Positions 1 through 13,000 of a stretch of DNA of 64,000 nucleotides are shown here, piece after piece. Both the position numbers and the translations under genes were made by a program. The first letter of the stretch is position 1; every line of letters starts with the position of its first letter. The DNA is taken from assembly GCF_003073045.1 (NCBI RefSeq), contig NC_037595.1, positions 14,730,252 through 14,794,251 on the forward strand, given 5' to 3'. The stretch is from Pomacea canaliculata (Eukaryota; Mollusca; Gastropoda; Architaenioglossa; Ampullariidae). The notes below the pieces were generated by a model. That model had not been told where the DNA came from, did no database searches, and was given only the letters and a program-made list of their open reading frames with translations.

Positions 1-38
1 AATGAATCATAAAGCTCACATCTAAAGCTAAAGCTTAC

Positions 39-831
39 CGGATGGCCTGTTCTCGCTGAGCTTTTCGCACCTCTGGCTTTTGGTTACGCTTAGCAATAAT
101 TTCAGTCAGAGAAACTCCAGTAATTGCACGCTGAAATTTTTGTGTACGGCGTGTTCGCTTCTTCACTACTTCCTCTGTCTGGCCCTTCTTGTGCTTACGT
201 CGGTAAAGCACTGTCCAGTTGATTTCACGAGGGTTGCGTTTCATGGCATGTGACCGCTCACACTTCTTACTCAAGAAGTTGAAGACCTGTTGGAAAAAAA
301 TTACATCAGGGTATTGGTGTTGTCATAGTATCTACTGCTTTAATTTCATGTTCGTTTAAAAAAAAAACTTGCAAAAGTCTTGCAATTTTCTATTCTATAC
401 GGAAAACCGAAAATGTAATATGTAATATGAAACGATATCTGAAAGAAATGTTTACAGCCAGGAATATGAACCAATATAACATGATGCTTGTTAACTGTTG
501 TGACACTTGAATCGATGAAGCTACATACGAAAAACGTAGTGTTAATGAAAGTAAGTATGGAAGTGGAACAATATCTGAGAACAAAAACACAGGTGAAAAA
601 CTGCATATATCGCCGACTGCAACTCACCCTGCCATCGACTTTAATAAGTCGTTTCCCATGTCCTGGGTATATCTTGATACCACTGTACGAACACAGTTCG
701 ATCCTAAGAAAAATAAAGAAAAAACCTTAATCATGTGTACATTTGTAGTTTAACATACATATTCTTAGCATATATTACAAAGATGATTGCCGATTTTTAT
801 CCGCCTTTATTCCACTAACCACCTACTTCAT
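39..831 (-). CDS. RPL24: Ribosomal protein eL24 (RPL24), 5' part, runs off left edge
   Basis: Structural protein of the large (60S) cytosolic ribosomal subunit. Three coding exons are visible on the minus strand: 831-827 (ATGAA only), 703-628 and 286-39; the last ends two bases into an Arg codon, so the C-terminal exon(s) lie left of base 1. The phases close (5+76 nt = 27 codons, then in frame). Exon 2 reads [18 protein letters not shown] and exon 3 contains [14 protein letters not shown] and KFQRAITG, which match the conserved N-terminal half of eL24. Introns are GT-AG (826-704 and 627-287). The five-base first coding exon is followed by donor gtaggt. A pyrimidine tract, CTCTTTCC, begins at 848 on the minus strand, 17 nt before the ATG, as expected for a 5'TOP ribosomal-protein mRNA. 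The gene is head-to-head with CEP97. Family identification is very secure; the exact transcription start is inferred. Confidence 0.96.
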
Positions 832-1045
832 GGTGCAGCCGGAAAGAGAATTTATGAAACAGCCTCGCAGCGGAAGCAACGTAAAAATAAAAAAGATGAA
901 AAACGAATCCTTAAAATTGAATTCTACAAATATTTGTTAATAGTGTTATTCCATATGTCATTGTATTTTGTATGATTCTCTTTAAAAATTTTAATTGCAT
1001 GTCCAGCCTGCTTGTCCGGACCATGCTAAGCGCGAAAGCTTGAAA
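832..1045. promoter_or_regulatory. Bidirectional promoter between eL24 and CEP97
   Basis: The start codons of eL24 (minus, 831) and CEP97 (plus, 1046) are only 214 bp apart and point away from each other. The eL24 side carries a TOP-like pyrimidine start (CTCTTTCC, complement of 848-841). I see no TATA box at a fitting distance on the CEP97 side. A shared promoter is inferred from spacing and orientation. Confidence 0.6.
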
Positions 1046-4000
1046 ATGGCTGCCGATCTCGAAGGTAATCATGCCAACGCAATACTGAAAGTGTAAACTA
1101 TTTTAGGTCTGTCTAAATGAAGGTATTTCAAATACTATGTGGCAAGGCGTTAACTCACTTCTTAAAATTTTCAGTTTTTGGCATGAAAGTACAGAGTTAA
1201 AATGCAACTGTTTTGGTTGAAGGCTTTGTGGTTACTGTCAGAAGTTATTCAATACTAGTGTGTGTGTGTAACATGATTTTACATGAGCGTTATAAAATTG
1301 TGAGAAATAGATTTATGATATATTGGTAATATTTATTCAGTGCTATATAATGATTTTAGTAGTTGCTGCTATTGTGAATGCAGATTTCCAGGCTAGTTTA
1401 GGAGTTTTAGGAGAAATGTTTCAAGCATTTAATTTTCGTATGGTACTTCAATAACGACAAGTTCTTGTATTCTTAGTTGTTTGTTTGTTTTCTTGGTAAG
1501 TAAAAGATTTTCTTAGTTGCATATGTATATGTGTGTATATATATATAGAAAAACGTATTTTTTAGCATTTGAACCCACTAGTCCCTTGAGCTGTGCGATT
1601 CTTCATCCTGCCTATTTTTACATTGCCTAGAGAAAATTATAGTTTTCTTTCAATGTTTATTTAGTAGCACAGTAATATTTTGGCTTTTAACCTCTAATTT
1701 TCTATCCTGCTGGGTTTTTTTTTTTCTAAATTTTAAAGATTGCCTTCATTCATCATCTGACATTACCAGAAAATTCCCTGATTTTGCTTCTTGTATTTGC
1801 TCTCATCTATCTGTGATGTATAGGCCAATAATCTAAACCTATGCAACAATTTATGGTTGGGAACATTCTGGTGATAAGGCTATGGGCTAGAAGTCAGGCT
1901 AACCTTTATAGGTTTTTTTGTCAGTCTAAAGAAGCCCATTTGCTTGTTATGGACAAATCTCGATGTTATTTTTTTCTTCCAGTCCCATGGATCCATCCAG
2001 TGTAGGCTAGGTGCTAGGACTAAATGAATTTGAACTTAGTACTATACTGAGATAGGTTAGTCCTGTCCTTCACTGTTTTGTTACTGGATTTATTTCAGTC
2101 TTGACTTAAGGTATTTTTCATCTTTTTGAAGTTCTATTTTGAAGTTCCTGCCTTTTCAATAAGTTTTTTTTTTTTTCAAAAGTTCTTTGTGATATTTATG
2201 TTTATGTAGTCTAGGAAGGGAATCTATATCAATGCCCACAATGACAAAGCTTGACTATGTAATGATATTAATAGGTCAATTGATTTTTCTTTAATTTTTA
2301 GAAGACATCATGATGGTAGACTGGAGCAAGCAGGGTCTTTGGAGCTTGAACATACTACCTTGCCATTCAAGTTTAACCACCTTGCTTGCAGACTATAATT
2401 GCTTGACAAAGCTGGACAGCTTAACAGAGTGCCGACAGCTGCAGCATGTTAGTGGTAGATGGTTATTGTAATTATATTATGTTCTTAAAGTATTCAACTG
2501 TATGTGCCCAGCTGTATTGGAAAAATGACAGTCTTCACTTATGATACAGTTTCACTCTTGAAATATAGTTTTTATCTAATTTGCTGAGGGGTTTTAACTT
2601 ACCAATATCTAATATTTATTCAAATACCATCTTAAATCCATTCCAGTATCAAAAGTTTGAATAAGACTTACACAATCTTTATGTTTTTTTAAATTTTAGC
2701 TTTCGCTTGCTCACAACCGTCTGCTACGTGTCACTGGACTTTGTCACCTGCAACATCTTACAGTCTTGAATCTGTCTTCCAACTCTATATGTGATTTACA
2801 AGGTGAATTTTTGCTGTTCAGATTATTTTCCCATAAACAGACAAATTTTCCTTCTGTTGTTTGAACGTAAATCTGAATTTTTGTGCATTACAGCAGTGTT
2901 TGGTCATCTGATTCTAAATGTCTGTTTAGGAAATATTTTTAAAATTGCCAAGAAGATGAAATCTACCTTCCATGCGTAGTTTGTTGGTCATAGGATCCCA
3001 GCTCTTTTCTTTTTTCTTTTTTTTTTGTGGAGGGTAGGGACTGTGGTGATATAAATCATATAAATTTTGTGAAATTGAGATGAGCAAACCTTTTAGAATC
3101 TGCAGATAAGAACTGTATGCTGAATTTATGTTTCAGGTTTGGAAAATTTATCACAGCTCACATGGCTAGATCTCTCTGGAAACAATATCCAGGTAAGGGA
3201 AAATGTAAAACTTGTTTGGTTTTCAAGTTTGTTGGTCTGCAGTTTCTTCACATTATGTCAGTATAATCTTTGGAGGACTGTCAGTTATCTGTCAAACCCT
3301 GTCAAAGCTGCTGTTTGCCCAATACAGCTGTTGTAAATGAGTATTTCAGATGTTAATGTCTTGTCTTTTTGTGATCATAAGACATCTGTTGGTAAAAGGT
3401 ACTTGCTTTTAATTATATCTTGTTTCTTTGTGAAATGTGTTCATCTCAAACATTAAGAAAACTTTCCTAGATTTTTTTAATGGATTTGTTTGTGTGTAAA
3501 TGGTATTATAGGAATTCTTTTCCTCTTTACTTGCCCTAGACCAGTGGTTCTTAACTGGGGTTCTATCAAACCCCTAGGGATTCGGTGAGTCGGTCTCAGG
3601 GGTTCGGCAGAGCCTCCGCCACGGAGGTCAAGACACACCCGACTGATTATGTAAATTCGTGATGACACTAAAGAAGGGTTCGGTGAATGTGCTTATGAAA
3701 CTGGTCGGTTTGGTACCTCAAACAAGGTTAAAAACCACTACCTTAGACCCATACTCAAGACTACATTCTGAACATTACATCCTAGTTAGTAAAACATGAG
3801 CCTTATTCTACCATTAATAAATACTCTGCAGTTTTGTGTCTTTCCTCTTAATGATTATACTATCTTCAAGATAGAACTATCATGAAGTCACAAACTTCAC
3901 TGTAGGTAGTCTTTGTGAAGCCATTAGCCTGGGAAAAATCTGGCCTAAATCATCACACATCTGCAGGTACTTCAAAATCATAACAAGACCACAAGTTTGT

Positions 4001-7000
4001 CCCCCTATTAAGATAACTAGACATATTTTTTCTGGTATTGTGTTAAACAAATCCATCCTTTCATTTTTTTGTAGAGAAAAATAGTAAGCTAGCAACATAA
4101 TTCAGTATGTACTTTTCAAAATTGATGCTTTATTCTGAACAGAACATTGAGTGCTTGGCCATGCTTGTCACCCTACAGCATTTAGACCTGTCAGAGAACA
4201 ACATCTCTACGCTTGCTGACTTCCGTCTCCTTACTGTACTCAAGGTACTCGCATAATGATGTTATCACTTTAGAATGATGACTTTTAACACAGTGATAAT
4301 GCTGCAAAAGTTTCAGAATGCTTGCCTGTTGTGACTGCATAATTTTTAGGCACATTCATGCTTATGCAGTTGAAACATAGTTTCATTCTTTAGTGACTTG
4401 TCTCTATTTCGTTAAACAGAAGAAAATGACTTTCTCCGTGATTGCAAAAACTTGTTAAGTCACTGCTATGTTCCTTATGCCTGACATTGTTTTTTGTAGT
4501 GATCAGCTCTAATAAAATGCAACATGTTAAGGGTTTTCTTAATCGACTTTTAAGACTGTTATGAGAAATATGAATTGCTTATCCATTAAGGTCATACTTG
4601 CAGCATATAGCTTATGTGCTTAGGTCATATTTATAGCATTTAACTTATTTCAGCAAGCTATCAAAGCATGCTCTGACTGGCCTGAAGGCAACTTGAACTG
4701 ACTTTGATTTACATCAAACATACTTTCTTTAGGAAAACTGTGGGATTTCAGTCTCTTTGTAAAGGTCATTCTTAACCAGGCAAATGTCATCTGACTTTTG
4801 ATCAAGTTAAGCAAAGTTGTGTGTTGATACTGAAGGTCACAGGAAACCATTGGTTCTGGGGTGAATGTTCAGGACATTGGAACTTTAGTCAACATGCTGA
4901 ACTAAAACTTTAACCAGTGTGATGGGACTTTTGGGGCACTGCAGAGGCTTAATGCTTTGGCACTGCCTAGTTAAGAAAGGCCCTAAAAATGATTCAAGTC
5001 TGTGTCATAGCTCTGCATTGTGTATATTATGTATAAATAGACTTTTGTGTATGTGCCAGATCTTGTTTTTTATTGCTCGCAAGCATGGTAGGGTTAAAAT
5101 GCCATAGCTTGGATGTTTGGCAGTGCAAGTAAAGAACATGGCAATGGAGGTAGATGAGGTATGGATGAAACTGGTTTACACCTAGCTGGGTTGAATAGTA
5201 ATCAGCAGAGCTGAAGTTATGCATTTGGGCTGTTGAGTAATCAGTAAAGCAGAAATTCTGTAGCTGAGATTAAGGGTGCAGATAGGTTACAGAACTGCCA
5301 GAGGCACATGGCACTGCTTATATTTCATCCCAGAATATTTTGTAAACACACAATTTTCTTAACAAAAGTTTCTTAACAAGCGGCTCATACAGAAATAGCT
5401 TACTTATGCTTTTTTACTTGTGTTTTAAAGACTGATTAGTACTGTTCATGTAAAAGTCTCTTTTGTTTCAGACCCTTCTTCTGCACGAGAACATTCTGAC
5501 ATGTCTGTCAAGCATGCCACACTGCTTGCCTGTGTCCTTGTGTACCCTTTCATTAGAGGCTAACCTTATTGAGGATCTTACTCAGGTACAGGACCAAACC
5601 AGACTAAGCATTTACATACTAGTCACTACTTTTGTCAACTGCTGTGGAAACTTTTTAAAAAATATTTTGCAATTGAAAAATGACTATTTGTATGCATATA
5701 CCTTCCTGATGGAATAGATCATGGCATTTCCGAAAAAAACTTCATTTCATCTAAACACCTCTGTTTAATCAGTCAGCTGCCAATGTAATCAAATGTGAAC
5801 AGCAATTGACTTTTAAAAAGTGGAGTATTAGTGTTGGCTTTTAGTACTGTAGTTCTGGCACTGTTTGCTGTTTCCTTTTTTAGGAAGAGGTGGCTAGTGA
5901 CTGCATCCATTCTTTGCATTCCCAGACTCTTTGGCGCAGAGCATGGAGGAACTTTGTTGTTTTATCCCCGTACTACTGGAGCAGATCAGCTGTGATGTTA
6001 ACATCAGGTGATTTTCCTCCATTTTGGTCTGCAGGTTTGCTGGTTCTTGTCTGGTTGTTTTGAGATCTTTCTTGAGATCTCTCTTTAGCTGGAATATTTA
6101 CAAGTCTTTTCAGTGTTCAGTTCACTGGCTGAGTACAGCACTGCCTTCTGTGACAAGACAGCCATTAATGTCTTCCATGACCGAGGTCTTGTGTTGTGCT
6201 GACTTGATGAGGGTCCTTAGTTTTTGGTAGGTCTCTGCTGTCACCCTATGCTATTGCCTTCTGTATGGTCCAGCATTGGTCCTTAATTCAGTTCTCCCTA
6301 GCTGCCTTCATCCCTTTCCTGATGGCACAATTTACTTGTTTGTATTTGGAAGCTGCTTCCTTTCTGTCTTCAAGGCCCCCTTTGGTCACAGACATCGTTT
6401 GTGACCTAGAGCTTTTTTTTTCACCTACACCCTAGCACTTCCTAGGCTGTTGATGTATCTGATGTATGCCAATGTGAAGATGAATAATGCACCAGATGAA
6501 AATTTTTAAGATGTAGCTGCTCTTACAAAAGTGTTAACAAGTGACTGCCTTCTTCTTCTTAATAATAATAATAATAATCATTATTATTATTTATTAACAT
6601 TAATATACATTTAGGTATCTTACCTCTTCTACCTGCCTGACCTCACACAACTGTCTGTGGCCAGGAATCCATGCTTGCGGATGACTGCAGATCAGGAATA
6701 TCCTTTTAAAAGATGATAGTTTCTGATGTGACCATCTTATTTAACTCTTTGAAATATGTGGAGTGCTTAGTTTGTAAATTTGTTCTTGTTTATATTTTAG
6801 TTAGATTTTGGTACTAGAACACATATAAGATACACATATAAAGCATGTATTTTTTAAAAGTGCAATAAATTAGCCAAAATCAAAGGAAAATTCAAAATTT
6901 GTTGGGTTTTTTTTTTTTCATTTCATTCTGTAGGCCATTCTTGGATGTGAAGTGAGATCAGTTTCTGCGTAGCACTCCCCATTGTTGTAATGAATTTTCA

Positions 7001-10000
7001 CAGTAAGAATGCATTGCTCAATGCTGATCTGCTCCATGGCTACAAAATGGAAAAGCTGACAAATAGTCTTCTAATTGGAGTGAAAATAGGTAACAAAAAT
7101 TATAGAAACAGTGCTTTCAATCTTCAAACTTTAAAAAACCCTGTGAAATAAAAAACTGCATACCTTATGAAATACCCTTTAGTTTAGCTAGATATACAAG
7201 TCACTGTTAATGCTTGTGTAAATGGTCATGTACATTTAGCAAGGTGTTAAGGATGTCGCATGTACACTTCACTACTACAGCTGTTGTATGTCTGCATTCA
7301 CAGCCAGACATTAAGTAAATAAAATATTTGACAAATATACATCCCAATATACCACTGACATTTTCGTTGGAGGTTGCCACGCAGATGTAAGAAATATATT
7401 GTTGTTCCTTAACAGTTCCACAGGTTTTGATTATCGACCCTATGTTTTGTGTTGCTGTCCATCTCTTCAAGTTCTAGATGGCTGTGTCATTGGTGATGGT
7501 GAGAGGTCAGTCATGACCATTACTCTAGATTATACTCGTCCAAATATATACTGTAGGTAAATAATATACTGTAAGCACTTATCCTATCCCAACACTTATC
7601 CTAACACAGTACTTATCAAAAAACACATAAAATACCTTTAATAATGAAATGAAACATGCACCAAACACGAAGTTTGCGTTATGACGTTTACAACGCAAAA
7701 CCACTTAAGTCGAAACAAGACATTATGCAGTAAATGGGAGATGTGTCGTAACCACGAAGCATCGTAACTTGGGGCTGACATAACCCGAGGACCGCCTGTA
7801 CTTGTATTCAAGAGTTTGGGGAAGTATTAGAAAATATAATTAGTATTAAATGTAAACATGTAAATGCTCTCATGCTAATTGAAACAGTTCACTTGTAAAT
7901 TGTAGGCTTCAAGCCCAATGGCTGTATAGGCAAGGTCATATTCAACAAGTCTGTCCTGGTCAACATCTGCAGCTGGTGCGTTACCTGGCTACAGTCTGCC
8001 CTCTTGCTGATCAGGTACACAGAACTTATTATTTCTTTGTCATTATTATTGTCTTCTATGGAATCACGTAAATGCTTGCTTTGAAATGTACTTTATCATT
8101 ATTGTTAGCATTTTGTATTGTGCCTTTGCTTGCCCTGGTATGTTTTTTTCATTATTGTTAAGTTTGCGTGTCATTGTTAGCATTGGAGTTCTTCAAAATC
8201 AAAAATAACTTAACAATCTAAAAAAGTGAAAATACAGCTGTTTGTTATGTGTGTGTGTATGTGTGCCTTCCAGTGAGTGGTACAAGGCCTGTACCATAGA
8301 TATATGGACATTGTTAACATACTGTATACGGAGTGCACTGACATAGTAGGTTAGACTATTCAAACACTGACATTTTCATGCTTATTGCATAGTAACCACA
8401 TGCAACAACAGTAATTTGGTGAAATGCTTGTAATTGCAGTTGCACAATGTGGCATTTCATAATGATCAGTCTCACAAGTGGACATCTGTTTCCCTGTGTC
8501 CTGATAATAGGGGAGGGGCAGCAAGATTATTATGTGTTGACTTGTTGAGGGTCACTACCAGACAGTTTCCCATCATTTAAAGGTGTCAGGTTGTAAGTTC
8601 TAGACTTTTTTAAAATAGCAAATAGCTAGAACAAGCGAATAGATGTTATTTCATTAGACTTACCATTAGAGATGCCAGTTTCCATAACTGACATTTTTTG
8701 ACAAGAAGAAAGATTAAATATATATTTATGATCCAGGGCTGCATTATATTTTCACTGATGTTGATTTAGCCAGATTATTCCCCTTGCAGATATTTTGCTG
8801 GTAATGTATATTTTTTATCGTTCTGGTAAAACATTTTGGCCAGTTAGAATAGATATTGAAAGTAACTGAGTTTACACTATCTTATATGGGTCTGGGTTTT
8901 TTTTTTTTAGGCATTGAGGGATGGTTTAGGGTTGAAATGAGCTAATCATGTTGAGGTAGTAGCTACTGTGGGTGGGGTAAATTTAATACCTGTGTGTGTG
9001 TGTGGAACAGGGATGGACTTCACTAGTCCTGCTTGTATGTTATGTTAATAGGATCAAGTGGTAAAAATAGGCTTCAGTAATTGCACCCAATTAAAACCTG
9101 GCCATCCAATGATATTTAGGAGTCAGGCACTGCAAGGCTACTTTTGTATTGTTACCTTAATGAAAACACAGCATTCCAGTGCTAATACTGTAAAGATCTT
9201 CAAAGTAGGGCTCTGATGCTAGCCTTGTGTCAGTGTCAGTATGCAGTGCAGAGAACATAAAAATACAATTAAGTTTAAAATTTCTAACTTTATGAATCAA
9301 AAAATTTATGATTAATAGAAACCAACTGACCAATAATTCCTAGAGTAATAAGTGTAATGCTGTAATAAGTTGAGTAATAAGGTGGGGGGGGGGTGGTTAG
9401 GGAAAGAAAGAGTGAGAAGGTGATTCTTGCCTAGCTATGTATGACTAGAAGAAAAATACTTTCACATTTATGAAGATAGGACAATTCCATCCCACCGACT
9501 CATCCATACTTTCAAATCACCAGGAAGGGTATGAAGATTGATTAATCCCCCCCCCCCCCAAAAAAAAAAAAGATAACAAGAGTATGCACTCTTTTACTTG
9601 AGAGCTCCCTTTTAAGTCCCATGCACTTTGGTCATAAACTGTTGGCAGACACCTGGGTAATTCAGCTTCACCCTGATTGATTTCTGCTGCTAATTATTTT
9701 AGCTGCGATTTTATTGTCAACCTTTGATCTGTCCCTTTGTGTGAGTTGAGTTTATTTAGTTTATTTATGCACAATATCATTGTAGTGAAATAGTGAAACT
9801 CTTTTATTCTTGACGCTTCTTCCCTATGATGATGTTATCAGCTTATGTTTAGCAAAGGGTGCATGGTGTTTTGAGTGAAGCTGCCCTGCTGTTCATTTGC
9901 TTGTCTCCCCTCTTTTTATCCTTTTCCTTTTTGACTGTGGCAGTGGATGCTCAAATTATGATGTGAAAATGTGCACTGTGTATGAGATCTTGCAATTTCT

Positions 10001-13000
10001 TGTGCATGGTAATTGTTTTCTAGCCATTGGAAACATCACTGAATATAATTAACATAAAAAATAAGTATGCTCCATCAATAAAACAGAGCATCTAAAGGAA
10101 TATTCCTGTCAAATTTGGTTATGTTGGAAAAGGGTAGATTTTTACATACTTCTAAACTTAGAACAAACAGGCTATTTTATTTATTTTTGCCTAGGGTTGG
10201 GGCAGAGTATTGAGAAGCACTGCATCATACCCTAATGTGTCCATGTGTTGAGAAAGGATTTTGTTCTTGTGTGAGTGAGAGCACGGTAGGAGCACAGGAC
10301 AGCGCTGGCCAGTATTGAGAGTAGTAGGAAGACTGGATGACAGTATTGAAAGCGCAGTAGAAACATTGCTACTTAAGACTGGGACTGCCTGGCATTGATT
10401 ATATTTACTCCACGAGGCTCTGCCACTGATCCGTTGTATAGCTGCGCAAACAGGTTACCTTGACTGTGCAAAAGATATGCTAGCTGAGACCGAAGTGCTC
10501 GTTCAAAACACAGGTATAGGTAAGAATTCCGAGATGTACTACTAATTTATTTTTTTCAATTTGACGGTAAAAAAAAAATTCTGAAGTAAGGTTTTGAGTA
10601 TGCAAAAAAAGATAGTGTTGTCGTGAGATTTCTGAGTTTGTTATCGGTAAGTTCCGCGTATGCAAATGAAATCCGCAAACTTAGTGCGCAATGTCGATCT
10701 GCTGCTTCCTTAAAAATCATTGAGAATAGCGTAGACCTACCTTTAGTGTAACAAGTACTCTTTCTTCGATCTGTACCAAGTACTAGAGAAAGGCACGAAT
10801 CCTCTTCACACGCAGTGACAGCCATGGTGCATGTTGATATTGATTTCCTTCGCGTGCTTTCGCTTTCGCAAGGTCGAGGTCAACGAGGTCAAGGTTTGTT
10901 AGGATGGCAACCGCGTATGATTGCCCGCGCATGCGTACAACAAGTCAATGGCAGAGTCCTAATAATTATAGAAATGTATGAGAAATAGGAGAAATATAGT
11001 AGCTGTCTGGCGGTGAAAAGGTAGCAGAGCCTGGCCTGCGTGAGTTCTAGTCAGTAACCCGCCCCTTAGTTTGGATTCAAGACATAGCTGGGCGAGAGCA
11101 CAGACCAAAGGCCACATGACGTCAGCTTGACTGACAGGTCGGTGGTGGTACAAGATGAAAATGTTGAAGGAAAGAAAGATCTGGAAGTGCGCCAAATATC
11201 CATTCCCCACACCTTCCCCCCTACCTTTCTCCCACCTGGTCGCTATAAGCGTAATGTGCCACCGGTCCCTAGCACAGGCAGCACAAAACGATAAGGGATT
11301 GTTTACCTGGTTGCTATAGCGGCTGTCATTATGGCAGGTGGCCTTCACAGACCCGAGATGTGTCACGCAAGGCAATGCCAGAATGCTACTGTTGATAATG
11401 TTACAGCGGGGTGGGCACGGGTACTTTTGTACACCACTCTCCCTCTCGCAACGGGTTGTGCACGAACGGGACTGTCGCCACTTTCCTAATGGACACGTAA
11501 CCACTTTAGCTCCAAGCACCTGTCCAGCCATTGATTTCTTCCTCTCTTTTCGTTTTGGTGCAAAGCTCTAGCCTAAGTCCTTTTGTGCTTAGCGCTTGGC
11601 TCGGGCTCCTGCCTTCACTCATCATCGAGGACTGCCACTGTGCAGTTGTGTGACCTGTCAGCACTCTACACTGCTTTTATTTGTGTACCGTAGTCTAACT
11701 CGCTTCATCGCTTCTTGATTTGACTCATCACTTTGTAAGGAGCCGCCATTTGGCCATGGCTGGTGAGTATGGACAATGATGGTACTGATGGACACCAGTA
11801 GTAATGAAGTGGGCGGGTTGTGATTGTATTAATTGCCTCAGTGTGCGTGTGTGCATGCAGGCGTTTGCATGTGAATACCAGTGTGGAGGTACTAAAATAG
11901 CACATGACTGTTCACTCATTGATCTTGAGTTGACAGGAGCATAGAAGTACAACTCCAGAGACGGTGAGGCCACTCTCTTCAAATTTAAAATGTTTAAATT
12001 TGGATATTGTCGCTGCATTTTCTTTGTTGAACTTGTCATAGATGGTTTAAGATAAGACTTTATTTACCCCAGAGGTCAATTAGAGGCAGTGCTGTATGGA
12101 CGCACAACAAAACAACAATACCACAACAAAGTCATTTCCGGTGCACCAAATTAACTTTCATTTATTTATTGTTCAGGCTTACATAGGTGAACATTTATTC
12201 GCACACAATAACGTTCAGAAGTCGCACGGCCGAAACAACGCATCGGCGGCCCGATGGAAGTTGAACAAATAACCCTGACATATTCCTGTCATCACGGAGA
12301 ATTTCACTTTCGGAAGTGTGCTGAAGGGTAGTCTGGCTGTCCCAATAACTTTGCAGCAGGTGATGGAACACGATGTAGGCTACTCTTGTCCTTCACTAAT
12401 AAACTGTTGTAAAAACTCATAAACGAAAAGGACAGCAACAGCAGTGATCTATGTGGAATCTATAAAATAGCTGAAATAAATCTCGACATTTGAGGGTTGG
12501 ACTACCTCGCTGTTATGTAAAGAAACTTATCAGAGTACATGTTGGAACTGTACACATCTTCAAGAAAATACTGTCAATCAGTCGATGTACTTCGGATTCG
12601 ATAAGTATGAGTTGTCCGTTAAAACTTGGCAGGCGTACCTATGACGCGACTGATTGGCAGGAACAGTTTTCGGCTGAGGGTGGAAGCTGGGGTGCAGGGC
12701 TTGGGAGGGGAAATGAAGAGAACAGGTGTTGCGAGAGCGGCAAGGACTTACTGTCAGTGTTACTAAATCGCTCCTTGGCATGTTGCCCGCTCTGAGGTAT
12801 TAGACAAAGCCCTTTTCAGGAATCATGATATGTAACCTATGAAGTGATGTCCATCCAGAAACAGCATCGTTCCGGATTCAAAACGATGGCTTTTCTACAG
12901 ATAAAAGGACATCGTTGAAGATTTATTGTACCGGATATGTCATCCTTTTGCTGACAGCACAGCTTTAAATTCTGTGAACGTGCGTTACTCAGCACCTACA

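Noticed and set aside
10959..11531. Minus-strand 190-codon open frame in CEP97 intron 9
   Set aside because: No family resemblance, no splice context and no supporting features; it sits in CpG-richer DNA where stops are rarer.
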